The notes beneath the pieces are model-generated. The model made no database searches, was not told the DNA's origin, and worked only from the letters and a program-made list of their open reading frames with translations. Source: Bacteroidota bacterium (GTDB taxonomy: Bacteria > Bacteroidota > Bacteroidia > SXHM01). From it: a stretch of DNA of 57,249 bases. The stretch spans positions 1-57,249 of the forward strand of contig CANJWH010000014.1 of NCBI GenBank assembly GCA_947478465.1, given 5' to 3'. How positions within the stretch are numbered: position 1 is the stretch's first letter; each line of letters starts with the position of its first letter. The translations under genes and the position numbers were made by a program. Below, piece by piece: positions 25,653 through 33,897 of this stretch.

Positions 25653-25863
25653 GGTGGCTCGCAAAGGCGCAAAGGTTGTTACACAGAGGAAGAAGGAGGT
25701 GCCACGGAGATGCACAGAGATTTATTGGTGGCTCGCAAAGTCGCAAAGGTGCGAAGGGGGTTACACAGAGAAAGAAGGAGGTGGCAAGGAGGTGCACAGA
25801 GATTTATTGGTGGCTCGCAAAGGCGCGAAGGCGCAAAGGTTGTTACACAGAGGAAGAAGGAGG
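25653..25863. repeat. Three imperfect tandem repeats (CTCGCAAAGGCGCAAAGG type)
   Basis: The 291-bp gap before the toxin gene holds three units that start with GGTGGCTCGCAAAG at 25653, 25727 and 25809, with lengths 74, 82 and about 55 (incomplete). Each contains GGCGCAAAGG variants, TTACACAGAG, AAGAAGGAGG and (units 1 and 2) TGCACAGAGATTTATT. The array lacks stops in several plus-strand frames, which creates spurious open frames. It runs into the 3' end of the toxin gene. Nothing else is seen between 25552 and 25652. Confidence 0.85.
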
Positions 25864-26151
25864 ATATTTATCAGGGTTCTGAAGTGTATTGAAAAGAGCA
25901 AAAACAAATACTGTTTTTGTTGCTTCGTCAATAGTGAAGTGCAACATATAGGGTAGTTTTTTACCAAGCGGTAAACACCTTACATCATCATAACGAAACA
26001 TGAAATAAGGATTATGCTCAAGTGTTGAAACAGCTTTGCTCATTTCATTTTCAACTCGTCTGGCTTTGGATAATGAGAACTGTATGTGATAAGCAACTGC
26101 TTTGTCTAAATCATCAATGGCGGTTTGTTCCAGTACAACATTATAAGCCAT
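25843..26151 (-). CDS. RelE/ParE-family toxin
   Basis: This 102-residue protein has the ParE/RelE pattern: YNVVLEQTAIDDLDKAVAYH at the N-terminus, a central helix (SKARRVENEMSKAVSTLEHN), then PYFMFRYDDVRCLPLGKKLP and YMLHFTIDEATKTVFVFALF strands. Such toxins either cleave ribosome-bound mRNA or block gyrase; which applies cannot be told. It overlaps the upstream antitoxin gene by 11 bp, the usual coupled order. Its last codons (YPPSSSV) are supplied by the tandem-repeat array, so the natural C-terminus may have been altered. Confidence 0.8.
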   Translation of the reverse strand: MAYNVVLEQTAIDDLDKAVAYHIQFSLSKARRVENEMSKAVSTLEHNPYFMFRYDDVRCLPLGKKLPYMLHFTIDEATKTVFVFALFNTLQNPDKYPPSSSV

Positions 26152-26461
26152 ATTTCTTCTTCAGATTTTTTTGCACCTCACTGTAGGATTTAAAGTTTTC
26201 GGGCTTTGCATTTTTTATGCGTTGGCGTACAATCTCTTTTTGCCATTCTGGTATAACAAAATCTTCTTCCTCTCTTATAGTGATATCAGGAAGGCTCTTA
26301 ACTAATTTAAGAACCATGGCATACTGTTTATTAGGGATACCAATGGTTACATGTTTCATGATAGTTTCTGTTTTAGCGGTTTTGTAAACAGCAGCCGGCT
26401 CTTTTACTTTTTTAACAGGTTGTTGTTTTGCGTATGCTTTTGTGTTGCTATTTTTCTTCAT
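26141..26461 (-). CDS. Antitoxin partner of the RelE/ParE toxin
   Basis: The full frame gives 106 residues. An internal ATG at 26359 gives a 72-residue protein beginning MKHVTIGIPNKQYAMVLKLV, which looks more like a typical small antitoxin. The C-terminal half (VIPEWQKEIVRQRIKNAKPE, then SYSEVQKNLKKKYGL) resembles the toxin-wrapping tails of addiction-module antidotes. The extra N-terminal 34 residues are Lys-rich and low in complexity, so the shorter start may be the real one. It overlaps the toxin gene by 11 bp. Expected role: neutralise the toxin and autoregulate the pair. Confidence 0.65.
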   Translation of the reverse strand: MKKNSNTKAYAKQQPVKKVKEPAAVYKTAKTETIMKHVTIGIPNKQYAMVLKLVKSLPDITIREEEDFVIPEWQKEIVRQRIKNAKPENFKSYSEVQKNLKKKYGL

Positions 26462-26544
26462 GGGTTGAAGTGATGTTTATGCAAACAAATTTACAAATTC
26501 TATTTATCCACATAACTATTAAAGGAGTTAAGTATAAGAACAAT

Positions 26545-26585
26545 GAGATTCCTCACCCCGCAAAAAAAGCGGGGTTCGGAATGAC
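26545..26585. repeat. REP-like unit with modified loop
   Basis: On the minus strand it reads GTCATTCCGAAC, then a CCCCGC...GCGGGG stem, then GAGGAATCTC. This is the same frame as the unit at 9431, with the loop replaced by a GC-rich hairpin. Confidence 0.65.
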
Positions 26586-26637
26586 AATTTGTGGTCAATA
26601 AAAAGGAGAGGTGGAAGAAGAGGTGCGCTTCGCGCAC

Positions 26638-26668
26638 AAACAACCCCTGCAAATTGCAAGGGTTGTTT
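26638..26668. terminator. Probable terminator hairpin downstream of the PKD gene
   Basis: Stem AAACAACCC / GGGTTGTTT (26638-26646, 26660-26668) lies 25 bp beyond the stop of the minus-strand gene. A second small hairpin (GTGCG/CGCAC) lies next to it. There is no long T run, so confidence is moderate. Confidence 0.5.
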
Positions 26669-26693
26669 AGTGAACAATGTATGGTGGAAAACC

Positions 26694-29600
26694 TTAGTCT
26701 TTCGCAATCATCATTCTCTTTGTAGCTCTTACTTCTTTATTACTTAACGTATAGAAGTAAACTCCTGCAGGAAGATTGCCTGTAAAGAATTCGATTTTAT
26801 TAAGACCTGACGATGCCTGCACCTGACGGCTTTCTAAAAGTTTGCCTTCAATAGTAGTAACCGTAAGCACATAATCACCCGGAAGGTCAGAAACAAAGTT
26901 GATAACCGTACTGCTGTTAAACGGATTAGGAATGTTCTGCAACAGACTGAAACCCGGAGTTCCGTTTTCTTCAATACCATTTGGCGGTTGTGTAATTACA
27001 ATGGTAAGACTGCGTGAACAGTTTGCATCAGTAACGGTAATGGTATAGGTTCCGGCTGCAATGTTATAAAGGTCTTCATTGGTTGACCCGTTACTCCATG
27101 ATATAGTGTAAGGCGCTGCTGTTCCGCTCACCTCTACATCAATAAATCCGTTTGAGCCATCATAGGTAGTTACGTTTTGTCCTTGAATTGAGTCAATTGA
27201 AATAGTGCAGGTAAGTTCAGGGAAACAGTTTTTCAGATAAACTGAATCACGTTGACCAAAGCCTGAACAACTTTCAACAATGGCAGGGAATTCGCCCGGC
27301 ACAGGAGGAACCACAAGCTGAACAGACTCTGTTTGTCCCGGAGCTAAATCAATATTAAGTTCATCAAATGTATACACCTGATCTTCGGTAATCAGGTTGC
27401 AGCTATCTGCATAGTTAATAATCTGGAAAGGAGGAACGTTAACCGATACAGCACCTGTTCCCATGTTAGTTGCCGAAATAATCCATGTACCGTTAGGGTC
27501 ACCCGGGAAAAGTGAAGTAAGCGGAATACAAGGCAATGTTCCGCCCGGCAATAAATCAATTATCTGTTGTGAAATAACAATGTGGTTTCCGGGAAGGTAC
27601 TGGTCGTTTACATTGTACGAAGTTCCGTCAGGAAAAATAAATACCAGTGGGTCAAGTGCCCATCCGCTGTCACCAGTAATAATTGGGCAAATAGTCATGT
27701 TAGGGCGGCAGTATGCAGTAAGTGTATCCCAAACCACAGGAGTTATGTTTGCAGCTTCTGCAATAAATGGTGTGATGTAATACCAGCCCTCATCCAGACT
27801 GTCTGCAAGGTTTGCACACTGACGCTGAATGGTGTAAGATGAATCATTTAAGCCCGGGAAAACATAACCTAAATCATTGGCCGCGCTTGCCTGTTGCTGA
27901 TTGCTTACAGGACCAAAGTTAGTTGGTGTTACCGCCCATGCTACATTAAATCCGGGGCTGGCTACAAAACCTTCAGAAAGTACCTCTGCAAGATTACCGC
28001 AGCAAAGTGTGTCTTTAGAAACGGAGGCAATACCTCCTGCCAGACAAAGTGTAAATGGAAATGATTCGGTTGAGCAGCCTATTGAATTTGTAAAGATAGC
28101 TGTGTAAGGCCCTGCTGTGGTTTGCCCGCCAAGTGTGTTGCCTGTTGAGTCGACCACCAGTTCGCCATTATTATACCACTGCACATCATACAAACCATTG
28201 TTATTATTGGTTATTTCCAATGCGTCTATAGAAGGGTTAAAGGTGATAAACGGTTGTGCCGGAAAGTTCACAAAATTTACTTTGATAGAGTCGGCATTGC
28301 TTATACAGAAAGTAGTAGTGTCAGTAATAAGCAGGTTATAATATCCTGTCAATCCGGGAATACTTGCCCAAACTGCAATGCTGTCTGAAATAAAGGTCTG
28401 ACTTCTTGACCATTGATAATTAAAAGGACCTGAAATGGTAGTGAGCAAGGCAGAATCTCCAAGGCAAACGCTATCGTTAGGCACAGCAAGAATTGGAGGA
28501 ATGGGTGGATTTGCAAAAACAGTAATGGTGTCTTGTGTCTGGTAAACGGTATCAACCACTAAAGCAATGGTATAAGTTCCGAATGTTTCAGGTGTTGTGA
28601 AGTTAAATGTTCCCGGAGCTGTAACATAGGTTGGGAAGTTTCCAAGGTTATCGTTCTGTGATGTTCCGTCCTGATCCCAGAAATTAAGAGAGAAGGCTGG
28701 ATTTTCAAGAACAAGTCCGAGGTTGCTCCATGAGTTAGAAAGGTTGTTGCTTCCCGCAGATGAAGTATAGTTCTGTGTTCCGTTGGTAAAGGCAAAAAAT
28801 AAATCAGGCGCACCCTGACAAACTCCGAAGAGGCTTACTTCTTCAATATCACCGCACCACCCTGAACCCGAAGCGGTAACAGTTACATCGGTCATTACAT
28901 AATTGTAAACTGTTGTAGTTAGGCTTGGATAATAATCACCCGGTGTTCCATAATTCTGTACTGGTGGGTTTTGTTGTGTTGAAGTATTTCCGTTATCAAA
29001 ATCCCAAGCATATTCAGTAACCTGATTAGGTGAAAAATCAAGGTATGCCTCATAGGTAACATCCAGTTCACCGCAAGCTGAGGGGGGATTGAAACCGAAA
29101 TAAGGATTTCCGCCCGGAGCAGGTTCAACAATTAAGAATAAGGTAAAACTTGCAGGGTTATTAATAGTTCCGATTGGAGTTGTAACGTTTGCTACTACCG
29201 AAACCACTACATTGTAGTTTCCGGGTACAGTTGGTGTTCCACAGATTTTTACACAACCGCGTGAATCTGCAGTAACAGTATAAGCACAACCGGGTTGGTC
29301 GCAGGTATATGCTAATCCCGCAGGCATACCAACAATTTGGGTAACGGTAATTCCGTTCAGCGTTACGGATTGTCCGCTTTGCTGGTCAACAAAATTTCGC
29401 GGCATAAAAAAAGTCAGGTTCTGGTCATACGGCTGGTTTTGAATTGCATTAGGCAATACAGCCGGACAAAGGGTTGGTGCAACCGGGTTTAATCCAACAC
29501 CGCATTGGGTATCAATGGTGCAACCGGGGCACTGTGCATAGGAATTGATAATTGATAATTGACAAGTGATAATTGTAAGGAGAAGTACTAATTTCTTCAT
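26694..29600 (-). CDS. T9SS-secreted PKD/SprB-repeat protein
   Basis: This 968-residue protein has a signal peptide with an AATTG-repeat-derived core (ITCQLSIINSYAQ). A cysteine-rich Ig-like N-terminal region comes first (CPGCTIDTQCGVGLNP; GCVKICGTPTVPGNYNVVVS). A PKD domain (EYAWDFDNGNTSTQQNPP) and several Ig-like modules (YQWSRSQTFISDS) follow. A SprB-like repeat (SNGSTNEDLYNIAAGTYTIT) and a C-terminal type A sorting domain (QNIPNPFNSSTVINFVSD ... GVYFYTLSN) end the chain. It is expected to be a large surface or secreted adhesin-like protein. No enzyme motif is seen. Confidence 0.85.
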   Translation of the reverse strand: MKKLVLLLTIITCQLSIINSYAQCPGCTIDTQCGVGLNPVAPTLCPAVLPNAIQNQPYDQNLTFFMPRNFVDQQSGQSVTLNGITVTQIVGMPAGLAYTCDQPGCAYTVTADSRGCVKICGTPTVPGNYNVVVSVVANVTTPIGTINNPASFTLFLIVEPAPGGNPYFGFNPPSACGELDVTYEAYLDFSPNQVTEYAWDFDNGNTSTQQNPPVQNYGTPGDYYPSLTTTVYNYVMTDVTVTASGSGWCGDIEEVSLFGVCQGAPDLFFAFTNGTQNYTSSAGSNNLSNSWSNLGLVLENPAFSLNFWDQDGTSQNDNLGNFPTYVTAPGTFNFTTPETFGTYTIALVVDTVYQTQDTITVFANPPIPPILAVPNDSVCLGDSALLTTISGPFNYQWSRSQTFISDSIAVWASIPGLTGYYNLLITDTTTFCISNADSIKVNFVNFPAQPFITFNPSIDALEITNNNNGLYDVQWYNNGELVVDSTGNTLGGQTTAGPYTAIFTNSIGCSTESFPFTLCLAGGIASVSKDTLCCGNLAEVLSEGFVASPGFNVAWAVTPTNFGPVSNQQQASAANDLGYVFPGLNDSSYTIQRQCANLADSLDEGWYYITPFIAEAANITPVVWDTLTAYCRPNMTICPIITGDSGWALDPLVFIFPDGTSYNVNDQYLPGNHIVISQQIIDLLPGGTLPCIPLTSLFPGDPNGTWIISATNMGTGAVSVNVPPFQIINYADSCNLITEDQVYTFDELNIDLAPGQTESVQLVVPPVPGEFPAIVESCSGFGQRDSVYLKNCFPELTCTISIDSIQGQNVTTYDGSNGFIDVEVSGTAAPYTISWSNGSTNEDLYNIAAGTYTITVTDANCSRSLTIVITQPPNGIEENGTPGFSLLQNIPNPFNSSTVINFVSDLPGDYVLTVTTIEGKLLESRQVQASSGLNKIEFFTGNLPAGVYFYTLSNKEVRATKRMMIAKD
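29541..29577. repeat. AATTGATAATTG-type short repeat array (signal peptide of the PKD protein)
   Basis: Imperfect copies of AATTGATAATTGACAA lie in a row. On the minus strand they encode CQLSIINS, the signal-peptide core, just before the predicted AQ cleavage site. Confidence 0.7.
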
Positions 29601-29732
29601 GATTTTATTAAAATTTTAGAACGCGAATGTATAAAAATTATCGTCATTTTTGCAGCATTGCGGAATGCGAATTGTAAATTGCGAATTACCGACTAATCCG
29701 CAATTTAAAATTTAAAATCCGAAATCCTTTCT

Positions 29733-30314
29733 ATGATAGCCGTAAAAAACACCCTTGTAAGTGATGAAATATTGTCTAAAAAATTTGTGTGCGACCTTGG
29801 CGCCTGCAAAGGAGCCTGCTGTGTAGAAGGTGAAGGAGGAGCCCCCATTGACGAGGATGAAGCACTGATACTTGAAGAGATTTACGAGAAAGTAAAACCT
29901 TTTATGAATCAAACGGGCATAAAAACCATTGAGAAAAAAGGCAAATGGGTTAAGAACGAAGCCAACGAACTGGAAACTCCCCTTAACACACGCAACAAAC
30001 ATTGCGCTTACGTTGTGTTTGACGAAAACAAAATAGCAAAGTGTGCCATTGAAATGGCCAACCGTGCCGGTATAATAGACTTTAAGAAACCCGTTTCGTG
30101 CCACCTTTACCCTATCCGCACAAGGGATATGAAAAGCTACCTTGCCTTGAACTACGAAAAGTGGAGCGTATGCAAACCTGCCATACCCTGTGGAGAAAAA
30201 CTGAACGTACCCGTTTACAAATTCCTGAAAGAACCCCTTATCCGCAAGTTTGGGAAAGCGTGGTATAAGGAACTGGAGCAGATTGCTGCTGAGTGGGAGA
30301 AAGGAAAAGAGTAA
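29733..30314 (+). CDS. DUF3109 family protein (cysteine-cluster, YkgJ-like)
   Basis: This 193-residue cytoplasmic protein has an N-terminal cysteine cluster (C20, C25, C29, C30 in VCDLGACKGACCVEGEGG). Further conserved residues lie in NKHCAYVVF, AKCAIEMANRAGI, PVSCHLYPIRTRDM and WSVCKPAIPCGEKL. This pattern of eight or so cysteines is that of DUF3109/zinc- or iron-sulfur-chelating proteins. Function is not established. It is monocistronic, with AT-rich repeats of AATTTAAAATTT type directly upstream (about 29671-29725), and converges with pgk (36 bp). Confidence 0.88.
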   Translation: MIAVKNTLVSDEILSKKFVCDLGACKGACCVEGEGGAPIDEDEALILEEIYEKVKPFMNQTGIKTIEKKGKWVKNEANELETPLNTRNKHCAYVVFDENKIAKCAIEMANRAGIIDFKKPVSCHLYPIRTRDMKSYLALNYEKWSVCKPAIPCGEKLNVPVYKFLKEPLIRKFGKAWYKELEQIAAEWEKGKE

Positions 30315-30350
30315 TACTTTTGATTTATTACTACAGTAAAGGTTCGCGGC

Positions 30351-31541
30351 TTATTCTCTTATAGCCTTCACCCCCGGCAATTCAATGCCTTCCATGTATT
30401 CAAGCAGTGCGCCACCACCTGTTGATACATAGCTAACTTTATCGGCCAGGTGAAACTGGTTTACGGCAGCCACCGAGTCTCCACCGCCTACTAAGGAGTA
30501 AGCTCCTTTGGCCGTTGCTGCTGCTACAGCCAATGCTACAGATTTAGTTCCGCTTTCAAAACTGCTCATTTCAAAAACTCCCATGGGCCCATTCCACAAA
30601 ATGGTTTTTGAGTTTTCAATAACAGAGGCATATTCTTCTTCGGCCTGCGGACCAATATCTAAGCCCATATACCCATCTGGGATATCAATGGTGAGGCAAT
30701 GGACAGTTTTGGCTGCATTGTCAAACTTATCACCGCAAATGGAATCGCTTGGAATATAAATATTCACTCCTTTTTCTTTGGCGGTTGAAAGAATGTCTAA
30801 AGCTGTTTGTATTCTGTCATCTTCTACCAAGGAAGAACCCACTTTACCACCCAGTGCCTTCGCAAAGGTGTAGCTCATGCCTCCACCTATAATAATGTTG
30901 TCAACCTTATCCATCAAATTGGTAATGATGGATATTTTACCCGAAACTTTTGCGCCACCCATAATAGCTGTGAAAGGGCGCTCAGCATTTTTCAAAACTT
31001 TGTCAATGCTGTTCAGCTCTCCACTCATCACATAGCCAAACATTTTTTCTTCAGGAAAAAAATGAGCAACAATAGTTGTACTTGCATGGGCGCGGTGTGC
31101 CGTACCAAAGGCATCGTTGATATATACATCACCCAGCGATGCCAGTTGTTTGGCAAACTCCTCCGCTCCGGCCTCTTCCTGTTTATGAAAACGCAGGTTT
31201 TCCAACAAAAGAACATCACCGGGTTTTAAAGAAGTGGCAGCTGATGTTGCTTTTTCGCCTGTACAATCCTCAGCAAACTTTACATTTAAAGAAAGCAATT
31301 GTGAAAGATGCGCAACAAGATGCTTGAGTGAGTATTTGTTGGCCGGCCCGTCTTTCGGGCGTCCCAAATGCGACATCAGAATAACCGAACCGCCACCTGA
31401 CAATACTTTATTAATAGTAGGTATGGCAGCACGAATACGGGTGTCATCAGTAATCACGTGCTCGGCATTAAGCGGCACGTTAAAGTCAACGCGTATCAGG
31501 GCTTTTTTGCCACTGAAGTTATAGGTATCAATGTTTTTCAT
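30351..31541 (-). CDS. pgk: Phosphoglycerate kinase
   Basis: This 396-residue glycolytic enzyme transfers phosphate between 1,3-bisphosphoglycerate and ADP. The N-terminal substrate site RVDFNVPLN and [10 protein letters not shown], the basic loop, the hinge and the C-terminal nucleotide site ([38 protein letters not shown]) are all present. Length is normal. It is a single gene, divergent from the small anchored protein at 31601 and convergent with DUF3109. Confidence 0.96.
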   Translation of the reverse strand: MKNIDTYNFSGKKALIRVDFNVPLNAEHVITDDTRIRAAIPTINKVLSGGGSVILMSHLGRPKDGPANKYSLKHLVAHLSQLLSLNVKFAEDCTGEKATSAATSLKPGDVLLLENLRFHKQEEAGAEEFAKQLASLGDVYINDAFGTAHRAHASTTIVAHFFPEEKMFGYVMSGELNSIDKVLKNAERPFTAIMGGAKVSGKISIITNLMDKVDNIIIGGGMSYTFAKALGGKVGSSLVEDDRIQTALDILSTAKEKGVNIYIPSDSICGDKFDNAAKTVHCLTIDIPDGYMGLDIGPQAEEEYASVIENSKTILWNGPMGVFEMSSFESGTKSVALAVAAATAKGAYSLVGGGDSVAAVNQFHLADKVSYVSTGGGALLEYMEGIELPGVKAIRE

Positions 31542-31570
31542 CGCAGCAAAAGTATAATAAATGGAATTTC

Positions 31571-31578
31571 TATTTTTG
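31571..31578 (+). promoter_or_regulatory. Possible -7 element upstream of the small anchored protein
   Basis: TATTTTTG matches TAnnTTTG and lies 22 bases before the start codon. No TTG is found at the right distance upstream, so this is weak. Confidence 0.3.
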
Positions 31579-31600
31579 TTTCAACATAATTTCATTCGTC

Positions 31601-31888
31601 ATGAACAAAAACTGGAGATACGTTATAGGCGCTGCCGCCATTCTCATATTCGGAGCAAGGATTTACTTTTCAATTGAACAGAAAAAAGAACGCGAAAAAC
31701 ATCAGCAGACGCTGGAAGATTTATCGCGCATGCAATCAGAACAGTTCAGGCAGAATTACGAAAAGAACATGGACAGCATCTCAGCATCACTTATGCCCAA
31801 TCTTGATTCCATACAAAAAGGATTAGACTCTATCGGCAAAAAATTAGCAGCTGACCAGAAAGCTTTTGAAGAAAAGATGAAAAAGTAA
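31601..31888 (+). CDS. Small membrane-anchored coiled-coil protein, unknown function
   Basis: This 95-residue protein has one N-terminal membrane segment (about 6-26, YVIGAAAILIFGARIYFSI). A strongly charged, helical tail follows with heptad-like spacing (KKEREKHQQTLEDLSRMQSE; LDSIQKGLDSIGKKLAADQK). I do not recognise a family. The tail probably faces the periplasm, given the positive residues KN and R before the helix, though positive charges also follow it, so orientation is unsure. It converges with the MFS gene (11 bp). Confidence 0.65.
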   Translation: MNKNWRYVIGAAAILIFGARIYFSIEQKKEREKHQQTLEDLSRMQSEQFRQNYEKNMDSISASLMPNLDSIQKGLDSIGKKLAADQKAFEEKMKK

Positions 31889-31899
31889 TCGCATCCTGA

Positions 31900-33087
31900 T
31901 TACTGCACTGCCTTCACCTTACTGCCCACCATAATACTAAGCAGCGTAGCGGCAATAGCCAGATAACCTGCATACTGATAATTCAGCATTCGACCGCCCT
32001 CCTCTGTAATAACAATCATTCCGCCAATCATAGCCGCGCTTGCAGAAGAAAACTGCTGTACAGCCGAGTTAATACTCATAAAACTGCCACGATGCTGTGG
32101 CTCAACAGCACTTGTAATCATAGTCATACCTGGAACCATTCGCCCCGAAATAGTAACAAAAAAGAATACCGAAACCGTAAGCACAATCCACAGCGGAGTA
32201 ACCTGCGAGTTGGTAACAATAAACAACGGAATAATGGAAAGCATGGCAATAATAGTAAACACTTTAGGCTTTCCGTATTTATCCGATAGCTTTCCAAACC
32301 AGGGCGAAGTAAAAAATGTTGCGCCACCTCCAAACAGGTAAACGTAGGTCAACTGCTTTTCCGTAACCCCCATATTACTTACCATGTACGGACTGATAAA
32401 AGGTATTACCACAAACTGTCCCATTACCAGCAAAAACATAAACAACAATGCTATTAACAGGTTAGGGGTTCGTCCTATGTTCAGCAAAAAATCAAAGATG
32501 CGCTTATCCGTTCCCCCCTTACCTATATGAGCATGCAGAGAAGGAATGTAGTAATAAATACCCCCTGTAATCACCACCCCGGCCACACCTAAGGCATGAA
32601 AAGGCAAATGCCAATCAGCAAAGGAAGCCAGAAACAAACCCAACGGAACACCAATAGCAGCAGCAAACGAAAACGAAGCCATCACCACACCCATTGCTGC
32701 ACCTCTGCGCTCAAACGGAAAAGCATCAGCTATAATGGAATACACCAAGGCATTCATAACACCGCCAAAAGCACCTGTAAGAATTCTTGCAGCCAGCAAA
32801 AACTCATACGAGTTGGCAAAGCCACACGAAAAAGTTCCTATTGTAAAACATACATATGCAAACAACAACACTTTTTTGCGGTCGAACTTATCCGCAACAA
32901 AGGCAAACAGAAAACCTACAACCCCTGCACTAAATGTATAAGACGAAACCATCAGCGCAAACTGCTGCGGGTTGATTTCCAGCAAACGCATCAATTGCGG
33001 ACCCAAAGGCATAACTATCATAAAGTCCACAATATGGGTGAACTGAATAGCTGCGAGAATGAAGAGGAGTATTTTTTCTTTACTCAT
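31900..33087 (-). CDS. MFS transporter
   Basis: This 395-residue inner-membrane protein has 12 predicted helices and the MFS loop 2-3 signature FAFVADKFDRKKVLLFAY. The second-half equivalent is WFGKLSDKYGKPKVFTI. ARILTGAFGGVMNALVYSII and GAAMGVVMASFSFAAAIGVP agree with the drug/sugar efflux group (DHA1-like). The substrate cannot be assigned. The gene stands alone, divergent from the barrel gene. Confidence 0.9.
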   Translation of the reverse strand: MSKEKILLFILAAIQFTHIVDFMIVMPLGPQLMRLLEINPQQFALMVSSYTFSAGVVGFLFAFVADKFDRKKVLLFAYVCFTIGTFSCGFANSYEFLLAARILTGAFGGVMNALVYSIIADAFPFERRGAAMGVVMASFSFAAAIGVPLGLFLASFADWHLPFHALGVAGVVITGGIYYYIPSLHAHIGKGGTDKRIFDFLLNIGRTPNLLIALLFMFLLVMGQFVVIPFISPYMVSNMGVTEKQLTYVYLFGGGATFFTSPWFGKLSDKYGKPKVFTIIAMLSIIPLFIVTNSQVTPLWIVLTVSVFFFVTISGRMVPGMTMITSAVEPQHRGSFMSINSAVQQFSSASAAMIGGMIVITEEGGRMLNYQYAGYLAIAATLLSIMVGSKVKAVQ

Positions 33088-33131
33088 AAAATTAGGGGCG
33101 GCAAAGCTAAATGTATTTTGTTTGAAATGAA

Positions 33132-33165
33132 TTGAGTACTGTAAACAAATACATCGTTACTTTTG
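33132..33165 (+). promoter_or_regulatory. Probable promoter of the barrel-ubiX-lipoprotein operon
   Basis: TTG at 33132-33134, a 23-base spacer and TACTTTTG at 33158-33165 fit the Bacteroidota consensus. A dispersed repeat (33191-33216) lies between it and the start codon. Confidence 0.45.
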
Positions 33166-33190
33166 TTTGCTTAAAACAAAACAATACCGT

Positions 33191-33216
33191 TGTCACCCTG
33201 AGCGAAGTCGAAGGGC
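33191..33216. repeat. TGTCAC/CGA hairpin repeat in the 5' leader of the barrel gene
   Basis: TGTCACCCTGAGCGAAG then TCGAAGGGC forms a CCCT/AGGG stem. It is the same family as 56778 (intergenic) and 14082 (inside a gene). Confidence 0.75.
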
Positions 33217-33222
33217 TTTATT

Positions 33223-33897
33223 ATGAAAAAACTATTACTGCTCTTCACAATTATCAACTATCAATTATTAATTGTCAATTCTTCCGCACAAGCCCAAAAC
33301 TTTGGTGGAGGTTTAATAGCAGGAGGAACTTTCAGTCAATTACTCGGTACTGATATTTATGGTTTTCAGAAGGCTGGTTTTGTTGGCGGTGTTTATGCAG
33401 ATCGTGTTATCAAAAACAAATCTGGCATACAGATAGAAATGGTTTTTGTGCAGAAAGGATTACGCAAAGTAACCAAGTTACCTAATGGAGGAGGAACAAC
33501 ATTTGTTAACCGCAACCTTAATTATATTGAAGTTCCCTTACTCTTTGAATCCAATCTGAAAGGAAGATTTAGTTTTGAAATAGGTATTTCAGGCGCAGTA
33601 TTAATCAGCACAAAATTTCGCACCGAGAACGGAGAAGGTGATATCTATGATGCCAATCAACAACCTTTTAACCGCTTTGAGTTTGGTTGTCTGGGCGGTT
33701 TTAATTTTCGAATATCAGATAGTTTTGACCTCAACCTGCGTTACCTTAATTCTATTCTCCGCGTTCGCAAACATCAGGCAGGGCAAACACAAATGTTTGG
33801 TGGTCTGCGTTTAAATAATGGCGAATATAATTCGGTGTTGCAGATAAGCCTGCGCTACAAGTTCAATAAAAATAAAGAAGAGAACCAAGCCGAATGA
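33223..33897 (+). CDS. Outer-membrane beta-barrel protein (PorT/OMP_b-brl_2 type)
   Basis: This 224-residue protein has a signal peptide whose core is encoded by an AATTGTCAATT-type array (IINYQLLIVNSSAQA). An eight-stranded small barrel pattern follows. The LNYIEVPLLFE motif (about 108-118) is the usual hallmark of the OMP_b-brl_2 family, and the C-terminal strands (SVLQISLRYKF) close the barrel. Its end overlaps ubiX by 4 bp (ATGA). Function unknown. Confidence 0.85.
   Translation: MKKLLLLFTIINYQLLIVNSSAQAQNFGGGLIAGGTFSQLLGTDIYGFQKAGFVGGVYADRVIKNKSGIQIEMVFVQKGLRKVTKLPNGGGTTFVNRNLNYIEVPLLFESNLKGRFSFEIGISGAVLISTKFRTENGEGDIYDANQQPFNRFEFGCLGGFNFRISDSFDLNLRYLNSILRVRKHQAGQTQMFGGLRLNNGEYNSVLQISLRYKFNKNKEENQAE
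33246..33282. repeat. AATTATCAACTATCAATT-type short repeat array (signal peptide of the barrel protein)
   Basis: Imperfect copies of TATCAATTATTAATTGTCAA lie in a row. On the plus strand they encode NYQLLIVNS, the signal-peptide core of the barrel protein. Confidence 0.7.

Noticed and set aside
25653-25863. Possible CRISPR array
   Set aside because: Only three units of unequal length (74, 82 and about 55 bp), adjacent with no unique spacers between conserved repeats, and no cas genes.
25559-25956. Three overlapping plus-strand open frames of 87-107 codons across the repeat array
   Set aside because: They consist of repeat sequence read in different frames (SQRRKGCYTEEEGG-like strings), lack ribosome-binding context and overlap the toxin gene on the other strand.
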